From Thalassolituus oleivorans MIL-1 (GTDB lineage: Bacteria; Pseudomonadota; Gammaproteobacteria; Pseudomonadales; Oceanobacteraceae): 64,000 bases of DNA. The translations under genes were made by a program, and so were the position numbers. The DNA lies in contig NC_020888.1 in the NCBI RefSeq assembly GCF_000355675.1, forward strand, positions 1,647,001-1,711,000. The letters are read 5' to 3'. Numbering within the stretch: position 1 is the stretch's first letter; the number at the start of each line of letters is the position of its first letter. Of the stretch, positions 19,045 through 27,061 are shown one piece after another. The notes under the pieces are model-generated. The model saw only the letters and a program-made list of their open reading frames with translations, was not told where the DNA came from and made no database searches.

Positions 19045-21104
19045 AACAAGCGGCCAATGCGATCCCTCGAATTTCTTTACTCTGGTTGCTCGCTGGATTT
19101 GGTTCTTCGTTGTTACTGCATACTGAACACTTACCCATTTGGTTTTTAATTCCATTAACTATCTGTGTCGGCTGGCGGGCGTTAACTCATGCGGGGCGAT
19201 TACCGTATCCAAATAAGTTGGTTAAAACACTGGTTGTCATGTTATCGGGTGCGGTTGTCGTTATTTCGTTTGATCGACAATTGTCGCTGGAAGGAGCATC
19301 CGCTTTTTTAGTGATGGCGGCTATGCTGAAATTACTTGAGATGAAAACTCAGCGCGACGCTTATGTCGTCGTATTTATCAGCTATTTTTTATTAGTTTGT
19401 GGATTTTTATTCAATCAATCCATTACTGCAGCGCTTATTGGCATTAGTTCTGTGTGGATTATTACTAGCTCTATGGTCGCACTGCACATGAGTACCCCGG
19501 CGGGTAATGTGGGTGCACTCCCTATTGCGCGTTACAGCGCTTCGGTATTGGCAGCGGCCTTACCCTTTATGCTTTTTGCTTATTTGTTATTTCCGCGTTT
19601 AGGACCGTTATGGAGTATTGGCTTACAGTCGAAAGATGCACATACAGCGCTGTCGACGGAGATGGCACCGGGTGATATCGCCAGTTTAAGTCAGTCGGAC
19701 AAATTAGCCTTTCGAGTAACCTTTGATGACAATCGACGTCCACCTCAAAATGAACTTTATTGGCGCGCATTAATGCTGGATTTTTACGATGGCAATGCAT
19801 GGCAGCCATCGAAACCTGTGACTACGGCTAAATGGTTTAATCCTCGCGATCTTGATAATCGAGATGATCAAGGTATTGGCTACGACATTATTCAAGAGCC
19901 GACCGATCAGCAATATTTATTCTCACTACGCGGTGTTCAAGCGTTAGAAGAGAATACCGGTGTGACCAATGCAGATTTTCTATTAGCCCGTAAACCATTA
20001 TTTCAACGGCTACGATATCGTGCGTGGTCTGATCCAACGGCCAGCAATCAAGCTGATGGATTGACCTGGCTTGAGCGCAAACAATATTTACAATTGCCCA
20101 GTCAGGGTAATATCAAGGCTCGGCAGTGGGCCAATGATTTGTATTCTGGGGCCGTAACCGACTGGGCATTTGCACAAAGCATTTTGACCTATTTCCGACA
20201 AAATCCTTTTTTCTACACATTAGAACCACCGCTACTTAAAGATAACGATATTGACGAGTTTTTATTTAGTACCCAGCGCGGTTTTTGTGCCCATTATGCC
20301 TCGGCGATGACGTTTGTTGCGCGTTCGGTTGGTATACCTGCGCGAGTCGTTGTCGGGTATCAAGGTGGTGAGTGGAATGCGCAAGAAAACTATTTGACGG
20401 TACGTCAATACGATGCTCATGCGTGGGTGGAGTTATGGATTCCTACTATGGGGTGGATGCGGTTCGACCCAACGGCAGCGGTCGCACCGGATCGAATTGA
20501 ATATGGCCTAGAGCGAGCAGTAGAAAAGGAAGGTACTTTTTTACGTGAGCAAATATTCTCTAGCCATAAAATGCGCGGTATAAGCTGGATTAACAGTCTG
20601 CGTTTAAAACTTGATTCGGCTAACTACTATTGGCAGCGCTGGGTGCTGTCTTACGATAAGCAGCGCCAAGGTAAGTTATTAAAGCAATGGTTTGATCGCG
20701 GTAGTTATCTTGATGGCCTCTATATGCTTGCGGCTGTTTTGGGTGGATTGTTTCTATTGTCGGCTATTGTGTTGTGGTGGCGAGATAGACCAAAGCAATT
20801 GCCGCCGTTACAACGAGCTTGGGTGGCGTTACAGAATCGCGCACAGCGCAGTGGACTGGAGCCATTAATAGGTGAAACCGGCTCCAGTTACTTAGCGCGT
20901 TTAGGTCTTGCTTGGCCTGAACTCGATCAACAGAGCCGTGACGTTGCCAGTTTAATGGATGCGTTTTTATACGGTGAATTAAGTGAAAAAGCGGATAAGG
21001 CTGACTATAAAATGCTGGTTAGGCGATTAGGGCAGTTGCGTAAAAGCCTTCGGCCACGGACAAAAACATCCGCTACCAGCAACGTTCATAAAGGGACCGT
21101 ATGA
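19041..21104 (+). CDS. Transglutaminase-like membrane protein (TgpA/DUF3488 type)
   Basis: 687 residues. The N-terminal ~190 residues hold several membrane helices (DUF3488 region), then a periplasmic transglutaminase core with catalytic Cys in TQRGFCAHYASAMTF (~417), His in YDAHAWVELW and Asp in MRFDPTAAV. A further membrane helix (~550-575) precedes a cytoplasmic DUF4129-like tail. P. aeruginosa TgpA has this architecture and is essential there. The last 78 bp overlap a convergent gene on the minus strand. Confidence 0.92.
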   Translation: MKQAANAIPRISLLWLLAGFGSSLLLHTEHLPIWFLIPLTICVGWRALTHAGRLPYPNKLVKTLVVMLSGAVVVISFDRQLSLEGASAFLVMAAMLKLLEMKTQRDAYVVVFISYFLLVCGFLFNQSITAALIGISSVWIITSSMVALHMSTPAGNVGALPIARYSASVLAAALPFMLFAYLLFPRLGPLWSIGLQSKDAHTALSTEMAPGDIASLSQSDKLAFRVTFDDNRRPPQNELYWRALMLDFYDGNAWQPSKPVTTAKWFNPRDLDNRDDQGIGYDIIQEPTDQQYLFSLRGVQALEENTGVTNADFLLARKPLFQRLRYRAWSDPTASNQADGLTWLERKQYLQLPSQGNIKARQWANDLYSGAVTDWAFAQSILTYFRQNPFFYTLEPPLLKDNDIDEFLFSTQRGFCAHYASAMTFVARSVGIPARVVVGYQGGEWNAQENYLTVRQYDAHAWVELWIPTMGWMRFDPTAAVAPDRIEYGLERAVEKEGTFLREQIFSSHKMRGISWINSLRLKLDSANYYWQRWVLSYDKQRQGKLLKQWFDRGSYLDGLYMLAAVLGGLFLLSAIVLWWRDRPKQLPPLQRAWVALQNRAQRSGLEPLIGETGSSYLARLGLAWPELDQQSRDVASLMDAFLYGELSEKADKADYKMLVRRLGQLRKSLRPRTKTSATSNVHKGTV

Positions 21105-21686
21105 GCCGTGCTTCATATCGTTCACCATATTAGTGAATAAACTATCTTCCGATAGCGTACAGAGGGCACCAAAGCCATAAGCGCCATAGTAACTTAGCTG
21201 GTAGGCATTGCTGTTTTCAACCTTGTACAAGGCTAAACCCGGGCTAGCCGACAGTGGTAGCTCATCTTCAGGTTTTAATACCAGCAACTCCATACGCTGA
21301 CCATTCAAACGTTGAAAATCGTCGATTTGCTCTGTTGTGATAGAAGCGGGTGCTAGTGCTATGGCGCGTAATTCTTGCTTAGTAAAGTGGCTTAATAATG
21401 AATCTAAATGACGCTGACTTACCGCATTGCATAAGCAATCGGGATTCCATAGGTGCAACAGAATAATTTGCTGTTCAATCTCGCTTGCGGGTAAGCGCTG
21501 CAAAATGGCCGACAAGGCTGTGTCCACAGCGCCTATCTGCATCGCTTCAACAGGATCGGTGTCTGCGACAAATGGCCTTAGTTGTTTCTGTTGAAACCAC
21601 CAAAGACCAAAAAGAGATCCTCCCAGCCAAAGAGTGATAAGGGCGATTAAGAGTATGTGTTTAACGGTTGAGGTAGATGTCGTCAT
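21027..21686 (-). CDS. Membrane-anchored thioredoxin-fold protein (DUF6436-like)
   Basis: 219 residues from the ATG at 21686; upstream in-frame codons back to 21797 lack support and would run into the divergent gene. One membrane helix (~10-28), then a soluble domain with HLWNPDCLCNAVSQRHLDSL, a CxC motif at the position of a thioredoxin-like active site, and a later LALYKVENSNAYQLSYYGAYGFGALC. Probably periplasmic. TATAAT lies only ~9 bp upstream of the ATG, so the mRNA could be nearly leaderless if that is the -10. Its 3' end is antisense to the end of the transglutaminase gene. Confidence 0.7.
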   Translation of the reverse strand: MTTSTSTVKHILLIALITLWLGGSLFGLWWFQQKQLRPFVADTDPVEAMQIGAVDTALSAILQRLPASEIEQQIILLHLWNPDCLCNAVSQRHLDSLLSHFTKQELRAIALAPASITTEQIDDFQRLNGQRMELLVLKPEDELPLSASPGLALYKVENSNAYQLSYYGAYGFGALCTLSEDSLFTNMVNDMKHGSYGPFMNVAGSGCFCPWPKAFTQLP

Positions 21687-21776
21687 GGCTGAATTATAAC
21701 AGACTGTAAGAATGTCACCCTCTAGGATTTTGGTGTATGTTAGCGCCATTCGTTGTTGCGCAACTGGAATTTCCTG

Positions 21777-22511
21777 ATGCCCAAGACCTTTCTTCAAGTT
21801 ACTGATTCAAGTTTTTCCGTCTTGGTTGAAGATGGCTCGATGCATGCTCCTGTATTGGTCGACGTGTGGGCACCGCACTGTGCTCCTTGTCGCGCGTTAG
21901 AACCTTGGTTAAATACCCTTCAGCTTTCCATGCCAAATCTAACGATTGTGAAGCTGAATGCCGAAGCAGAAGTTGCGCTGGCGCAACGCTGGCAGATAAA
22001 ACAATTACCGACCTTATTATTATTTGTTGGTGGCAAGTTGCAGGCTAGGGCAGCAGGAGTAATAACCGGTAAGCAATTACAAGAGTTCATGGCATCGGTG
22101 CTTATGCCTACGCAAATAAATGCAACCGATTCGTTAAACGCGCCTGCGCTACTCGCCGAATTAGAACAGCTTATCGTAAGTGAGCATTTTGAAGCGTTAG
22201 CGCAAAAAATAGCTACCCTGCCGGATGCGGTAACCCGCGCCCCGGCATTTCAACTATTAATCGCACGAGTAAATGCCCGTCAGTTTAAGCCGGAGCCTAA
22301 CGATATTCATCAACACTTAGCAGCCAGTATTCAGAACGCCCGGCGCTTGGCGGCTGGCGAGGATTACTGCCAAGCGATTGAGATATTGTTGGCCATCGAG
22401 GCCACACCCGATGAGCGCGAAATAATTGCTAATGCGCTACTACCCATTCTAGACACTATGCCGGATAGACGACGAGCGCATCAGTATCGACGCTTGTGGC
22501 TGCAGCGCTAA
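21777..22511 (+). CDS. Thioredoxin-domain protein, CnoX/YbbN-like
   Basis: 244 residues from the ATG at 21777; an in-frame TTG at 21753 exists but is unlikely. The N-terminal ~110 residues are a thioredoxin fold with active site WAPHCAPC (Cys 35 and 38) and cis-proline QLPTLLLF. The C-terminal half is helical and TPR-like (RRLAAGEDYCQAIEILLAIEA), as in the chaperedoxin CnoX (YbbN). E. coli CnoX has lost the CxxC pair, whereas the one here is intact. Cytoplasmic; no signal peptide. Confidence 0.85.
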   Translation: MPKTFLQVTDSSFSVLVEDGSMHAPVLVDVWAPHCAPCRALEPWLNTLQLSMPNLTIVKLNAEAEVALAQRWQIKQLPTLLLFVGGKLQARAAGVITGKQLQEFMASVLMPTQINATDSLNAPALLAELEQLIVSEHFEALAQKIATLPDAVTRAPAFQLLIARVNARQFKPEPNDIHQHLAASIQNARRLAAGEDYCQAIEILLAIEATPDEREIIANALLPILDTMPDRRRAHQYRRLWLQR

Positions 22512-22738
22512 AGCGGCGTTATTGTCATTTTGTCGAAAATGCGGGTCGTCTAACTTTTCCTTACAGGTCAATGGCTTAGCATTTGTTGTTAAGTTGTAAC
22601 CAACCGCAAAACTCATCCAGCAAACCCTCTAACTCCGACTATATTTGCTGTGTAATTTATCAGTAGAGCTAAGTTTTTAGTTCGATGAATTAAGCTGATG
22701 ATCAAATTAAGCTAATGCGAGGTTGGGGAAGTAATACT

Positions 22739-24382
22739 ATGGATAAGGCTAAAATCACGATATCACAGCGGTTGTTGCTGACTTTTAGTGCAGTATTTCT
22801 TGTAGTCGCGGCCTATCTGTTTTTTGAGGTATTGCAATATCGTGATGATATGTTGCGTGAAAAAAAAATAGAGCTTGGTCAGCTAATTGATGCTCAATCT
22901 TCACAGATTCAGGCTGTGATTCGTTCAGCTCAAGGCATGTCTAACCGTGAAGCGAAAACCCAAGCGGCCAATCTTGTGCGCCAAGTTCGTTATGATCAAA
23001 AGCAGTACTTTTTTATTATTGATGAAGATTTGAATATGGTCGTACATCCCTATCAGCCGGTACTTGAAGGTCAGTCGATGTTGGAGGCCAAAGATTCAAA
23101 AAAACGTGAATTATTTCAACGCATGAAAACCGAAGCGTTTAAGGACCGAGTTGGGTATTTGGAATATGAATGGCCCAAGCCGGGTAGTGATATTCCAGTG
23201 CTAAAGTTGACGGCTGTTACCAAAGTATCGGGTACAGATTGGATTGTTGGTACTGGTGTTTATATAGACGAGCTAGATGCCGCAGTGAATCAGCGTTTTA
23301 TTCGCGCTGGCATATTATTAACCGCTTGGGGGTTCGTCATGTGGCTGTTGGGTCATTATTTTGTGACTTCCATTCAGCGACCATTGGCGCGTATCGCACA
23401 AAACTTAACGGGTATGACTCAGGGCGATTTAAGTACTGAGTGTCCAACGTCCAGCACGGCTGAGATGGCTATCTTAGCGGAGGGCATTAATAGCATGCGC
23501 AAGAGAACGCAATCTCTCATTGCCGCAGTTCAAGACAATAGCCGTAATTTAACAAGGTCTACCGGAAAGTTAAAAACAAGCATGCTGATTGTAAGTGATG
23601 GCTCTGAGCGTCAGCACAAAGAACTTGATAGGATCGCGGAATCCATGACCATGATGGTGGATACGATATTCTTAATGGCGGGGCATGCGCGTGACGCAGC
23701 CGATGACATGCAGTCAGCTAGTCAGCATGCCTGTGAGGGCGAAACCATTATGGATCAAGCGCGCAATCGGGTGTTTTCATTGTTAGATCAACTCGAAACC
23801 TCCGCAGCGGCCATTACCGAACTCAATAGTTCAGCTGCTCAAATTGCCTCTGTTGCGGAGGTAATTGCTAGTATCTCAGAGCAAACTAATTTGTTGGCGT
23901 TGAATGCCGCGATTGAAGCTGCCCGAGCCGGAGAATCAGGGCGCGGTTTTGCGGTAGTCGCCGACGAGGTTCGCACATTGGCGCAACGCACAGGAGTTGC
24001 CACTGACGAGATTAAACAAGTGATTGAAGTGATCACCAGTGGTTCTAAAGCGGCCGTTGACGCGATGGAACAGAGTGCTGAAGAGACTAAGGCTTGTGCC
24101 GAAGATGTTGATCACGCCCAACAACAATTGGCACTTATTTCTACCGCTATGACGAAGGTTAAAGATCTTAATCTCCAACTGGCAGCCGGTATTACTCAGC
24201 AAGAACAGGTTGCCCGTGAAATGAATAATAATTTAGGTGAGGTCACACGTGCTGCAGACGAACATCAAGTGACCGCCAGACACTTAGATAAAGCTTGCAA
24301 TGCTTTAACGGAACTCTCTGATTCGTTAGAGCAACAATTAACTCAATTCCGCACCGATACTGATATCAGGGCTGCAATCTAG
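22739..24382 (+). CDS. Methyl-accepting chemotaxis protein with Cache sensor
   Basis: 547 residues from the ATG at 22739, which has GGGGAAG 8 bp upstream; the in-frame ATG at 22715 has none. Membrane helices at ~12-30 and ~189-209 enclose a single-Cache (sCache_2-like) domain with [29 protein letters not shown] and [14 protein letters not shown] follows (~210-265) and then the signalling hairpin with tip [19 protein letters not shown]. No C-terminal CheR pentapeptide. Monocistronic; the ligand cannot be read from sequence, though such Cache domains often bind small carboxylates. Confidence 0.93.
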   Translation: MDKAKITISQRLLLTFSAVFLVVAAYLFFEVLQYRDDMLREKKIELGQLIDAQSSQIQAVIRSAQGMSNREAKTQAANLVRQVRYDQKQYFFIIDEDLNMVVHPYQPVLEGQSMLEAKDSKKRELFQRMKTEAFKDRVGYLEYEWPKPGSDIPVLKLTAVTKVSGTDWIVGTGVYIDELDAAVNQRFIRAGILLTAWGFVMWLLGHYFVTSIQRPLARIAQNLTGMTQGDLSTECPTSSTAEMAILAEGINSMRKRTQSLIAAVQDNSRNLTRSTGKLKTSMLIVSDGSERQHKELDRIAESMTMMVDTIFLMAGHARDAADDMQSASQHACEGETIMDQARNRVFSLLDQLETSAAAITELNSSAAQIASVAEVIASISEQTNLLALNAAIEAARAGESGRGFAVVADEVRTLAQRTGVATDEIKQVIEVITSGSKAAVDAMEQSAEETKACAEDVDHAQQQLALISTAMTKVKDLNLQLAAGITQQEQVAREMNNNLGEVTRAADEHQVTARHLDKACNALTELSDSLEQQLTQFRTDTDIRAAI

Positions 24383-24475
24383 ATAATTCTTACCGACAGC
24401 TTTGGCTCGCACTGGTTTCAATCGCCGTGCGGGCTAAGCATAATGAGCCAACTCGAAATTAAGAATGGGCACGTT

Positions 24476-25510
24476 ATGCAAAAGCGACAGCTAGGAACGA
24501 CGGATATTCAAGTAACCGAACTTTGCCTCGGTACAATGACTTGGGGCGAACAAAATACCGAAGCGGAAGCACATCAACAACTCGACTTTGCCCTAGATGC
24601 GGGTATCAACTTTATCGATACCGCCGAAATGTATCCTGTGCCTCCTAAGGCAGAAACCCAAGGTCGTACGGAACAATATCTTGGAACTTGGATAGCTAAA
24701 CGCGGCCGCCGTGATGACTTTATTCTGGCTACTAAAGTTGCAGGTCCTGGCGATTGGATGACGCATATTCGTAACGGCCCGCAACTCACCGCAGACCATA
24801 TTCAGCAGGCATTGGATTCTAGTCTTAAACGCCTACAAACTGACTACATTGATCTTTATCAGATTCACTGGCCCGCTCGACCGACCAACTTTTTTGGCCG
24901 TCTTGGTTATGAACACGATGATGTAGAAACGACCCCGCTTGAAGAAACCTTGTTGGCATTAAAAACTCAATTAGAAAGCGGGAAGATACGACACTATGGT
25001 TTGTCCAACGAAACGCCGTGGGGCACGATGAAAGTTCTCGCGCTTGCTGATAAGTTGGGGATGCCTCGCCCAGTCAGTGTGCAGAACCCATACAACTTAT
25101 TAAATCGTACTTATGAAATCGGTATGGCCGAAGTGTCGCATCGTGAGCAGGTAGGGTTATTGGCGTATTCGCCGATGGCATTTGGTATGTTGAGTGGCAA
25201 ATACCTGAATGGACAACGACCAGAGAACGGTCGTATCACCTTATTTAGCCGTTTTACACGGTATACTAGTGAGCAATCCGAAGCTGCAATTACGCGCTAT
25301 GTGGCACTTGCAAATGATATTGGTCTGTCACCGGCCCAGTTGGCACTCGCGTTTGTTACCCAACAAGGATTTGTTACTAGTAATATTATTGGTGCCACAA
25401 CGATGGCGCAGTTGGAAGAAAATATTCGCAGCGTTGATGTAATATTAAGCTCGGATGTTTTGGCAGAAATTGAAGTAATTCATAAAGCCATTCCAAACCC
25501 AGCCCCATAA
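24476..25510 (+). CDS. tas: NADP(H)-dependent aldo/keto reductase, Tas-like
   Basis: 344 residues if started at ATG 24476 (MQKRQLGTTDIQV), which aligns with E. coli Tas; ATG 24443 would add 11 unaligned residues. TIM-barrel aldo/keto reductase with FIDTAEMYPVPPKAETQG (catalytic Asp and Tyr), LATKVAGPG (Lys), YQIHWPARPTNFFG (His), plus VQNPYNLLNRTYE and the C-terminal GATTMAQLEENI cofactor segment. Substrate unknown; E. coli tas suppresses a tyrosine auxotrophy. MOSC follows 24 bp later. Confidence 0.9.
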   Translation: MQKRQLGTTDIQVTELCLGTMTWGEQNTEAEAHQQLDFALDAGINFIDTAEMYPVPPKAETQGRTEQYLGTWIAKRGRRDDFILATKVAGPGDWMTHIRNGPQLTADHIQQALDSSLKRLQTDYIDLYQIHWPARPTNFFGRLGYEHDDVETTPLEETLLALKTQLESGKIRHYGLSNETPWGTMKVLALADKLGMPRPVSVQNPYNLLNRTYEIGMAEVSHREQVGLLAYSPMAFGMLSGKYLNGQRPENGRITLFSRFTRYTSEQSEAAITRYVALANDIGLSPAQLALAFVTQQGFVTSNIIGATTMAQLEENIRSVDVILSSDVLAEIEVIHKAIPNPAP

Positions 25511-25534
25511 CTAACACTCCAAATCGAGGCGGCG

Positions 25535-26053
25535 ATGAACCGACAGCAAGCACTCTTTGGTCGTTTCAGTGCCGACCTTCCAGCGGGAAAAGTTGAATGG
25601 ATCGGCGTTCGTCCAGCGCGCCGGGAACCTATGATTCGGATAACCGAGGCGGAAGCCATCGCCTCGCTTGGATTGAAGGGCGATCGTCGTATGGACGGCA
25701 GTCCTGGTTCTGGTCGGCAAGTGACGTTTATTAGCGCCGAACATATTGATGTAGTTGCCCAGCTACTGAAATACAGCAGTATTGATCCCGCGCGCTTACG
25801 CCGCAATATTGTTATTAGCGGCGTTAACTTAAATGCATTAAGGCATCAACAATTTCGTATTGGCGACGCCATATTTCTAGCAACTGCTGCCTGTCATCCT
25901 TGTTCTCGCATGGATGAAGTGTTGGGGCAGGGCGGTCATGCCGCGATGCTGGGGCATGGTGGCTTATGCGCAAAGATATTGCGTGGTGGCAGCATAAAAG
26001 TAGGAGATGAAGTCGTGTGTTTATTGGATGGCGAGCGTTTGCCTGAAGGGTAA
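25535..26053 (+). CDS. MOSC domain protein
   Basis: 172 residues, essentially a lone MOSC domain: GLKGDRRMDGSPGSGRQVTFIS near the start, NIVISGVNLNAL, and the conserved cysteine in CHPCSRMDEVLGQGGHAAMLG (~123-146). MOSC domains bind sulfur or molybdenum cofactor and occur in MOCO sulfurases, YiiM and mARC-like reductases. Starts 24 bp after the Tas-like gene, so perhaps co-transcribed. Confidence 0.88.
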   Translation: MNRQQALFGRFSADLPAGKVEWIGVRPARREPMIRITEAEAIASLGLKGDRRMDGSPGSGRQVTFISAEHIDVVAQLLKYSSIDPARLRRNIVISGVNLNALRHQQFRIGDAIFLATAACHPCSRMDEVLGQGGHAAMLGHGGLCAKILRGGSIKVGDEVVCLLDGERLPEG

Positions 26054-26121
26054 ATTGTTCGAATTAAGTTGCAACTCTTACGCTGTTTGGTTATTTGTAA
26101 GGGAAAACTAAGGACAGTGCG

Positions 26122-26616
26122 ATGGAATTATTAAAACATTGGAAAGAAATCGTTAGTGTTGTGCTGGCAGGACAAAAGTCGAGCATTCATTGTTCTGTTG
26201 CATCCGTTGATAGCAACGGACTACCGAATGTCACGCCAATAGGCACCGTGTTTCTTCGGGATAATGCGACTGGGTATTATTTTGATACTTTCACCTCACA
26301 GCTCGCTAAAAATATTGAAACCAATCCTAATATCTGCCTGATGGCGGTGAATACCAAATCATCCTATTGGTTTAAATCACTATTAAAAGGACGGTTCGCG
26401 ACACCGCCAGGTGTGCGTTTGTATGGAACGGTCGGTGAGCTGCGCGAAGCGACGGCGGCAGAAAAACAAACGATAGAGATAAGAATAAAACCAACTCGCT
26501 GGATGAAGGGTAGTCAACTGATTTGGTCCGACTTTACCCATGTGCGTGATATCCAATTTACCCACTTTCGACCTGTTCAGTATCCCAGAATGATGGCGCA
26601 TTTGTGGAATGATTGA
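26122..26616 (+). CDS. Pyridoxamine 5'-phosphate oxidase-like flavoprotein
   Basis: 164 residues with the split-barrel FMN-binding pattern of the PNPOx-like superfamily: IHCSVASVDSNGLPNVTPIGTV, then TSQLAKNIETNPNICLMAVN and VRLYGTVGELREAT. The true PdxH C-terminal substrate motif is not seen, so this is a general FMN or F420-type reductase relative. Cytoplasmic. It lies in a run of small redox genes and precedes a glutaredoxin by 39 bp. Confidence 0.75.
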   Translation: MELLKHWKEIVSVVLAGQKSSIHCSVASVDSNGLPNVTPIGTVFLRDNATGYYFDTFTSQLAKNIETNPNICLMAVNTKSSYWFKSLLKGRFATPPGVRLYGTVGELREATAAEKQTIEIRIKPTRWMKGSQLIWSDFTHVRDIQFTHFRPVQYPRMMAHLWND

Positions 26617-26655
26617 ACCCTCGGTTTTGAAATTTCCAGAGCATGGAGCTATCAA

Positions 26656-26982
26656 TTGACGAAAATTATTTTATTGTTTCTCGCGTTAGTTGTTTTTGAT
26701 CAGCGCGATAAAATACTACATTACATTAATCCACCACCTGACTATGCCGCATTACATGATGGTAAGGTTATTTTATATGCCACCTCTTGGTGTGGTTACT
26801 GCAAAAAAGCTCGCCAATTTTTAGATCAAAAGAAGATTCCGTATTTCGAATATGATATTGAAAAATCGGAAGAGGGTAAGCGCCAGCATCGTGCGCTTGG
26901 TGGTAGTGGCGTGCCTGTTTTATTGGTAAACGGCAGTGTGATAAAAGGCTACAGTCCAAGTGAAATATTGGCGAACCTATAG
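26656..26982 (+). CDS. Membrane-anchored glutaredoxin-like protein
   Basis: 108 residues from a TTG start with GGAG about 8 bp upstream; no in-frame ATG is available. An N-terminal hydrophobic segment (TKIILLFLALVVF) serves as signal anchor, then a glutaredoxin fold with active site TSWCGYCKKARQFL (CGYC) and cis-proline GSGVPVLLVNG. Probably faces the periplasm. A strong bidirectional terminator follows. Confidence 0.85.
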   Translation: MTKIILLFLALVVFDQRDKILHYINPPPDYAALHDGKVILYATSWCGYCKKARQFLDQKKIPYFEYDIEKSEEGKRQHRALGGSGVPVLLVNGSVIKGYSPSEILANL

Positions 26983-27010
26983 AGGTTTAAGTAACGGTTT
27001 AAGTTGATGT

Positions 27011-27041
27011 AAATAACCCCTGCTTGCAGGGGTTATTTATG
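27011..27041. terminator. Bidirectional terminator between convergent genes
   Basis: AAATAACCCCTGC and GCAGGGGTTATTT form a perfect 13-bp stem with only TT between them. A/T tracts flank both sides, so it can terminate the glutaredoxin gene on the plus strand and the large lipoprotein gene on the minus strand. Confidence 0.88.
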
Positions 27042-27061
27042 TTTAAGCAGCGTAAGTATTC

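Noticed and set aside
24410-24436. Terminator after the Cache chemoreceptor
   Set aside because: TGGCTCGCAC/GTGCGGGCTA pair with two G-U and a 14-nt loop, but no T-tract follows.
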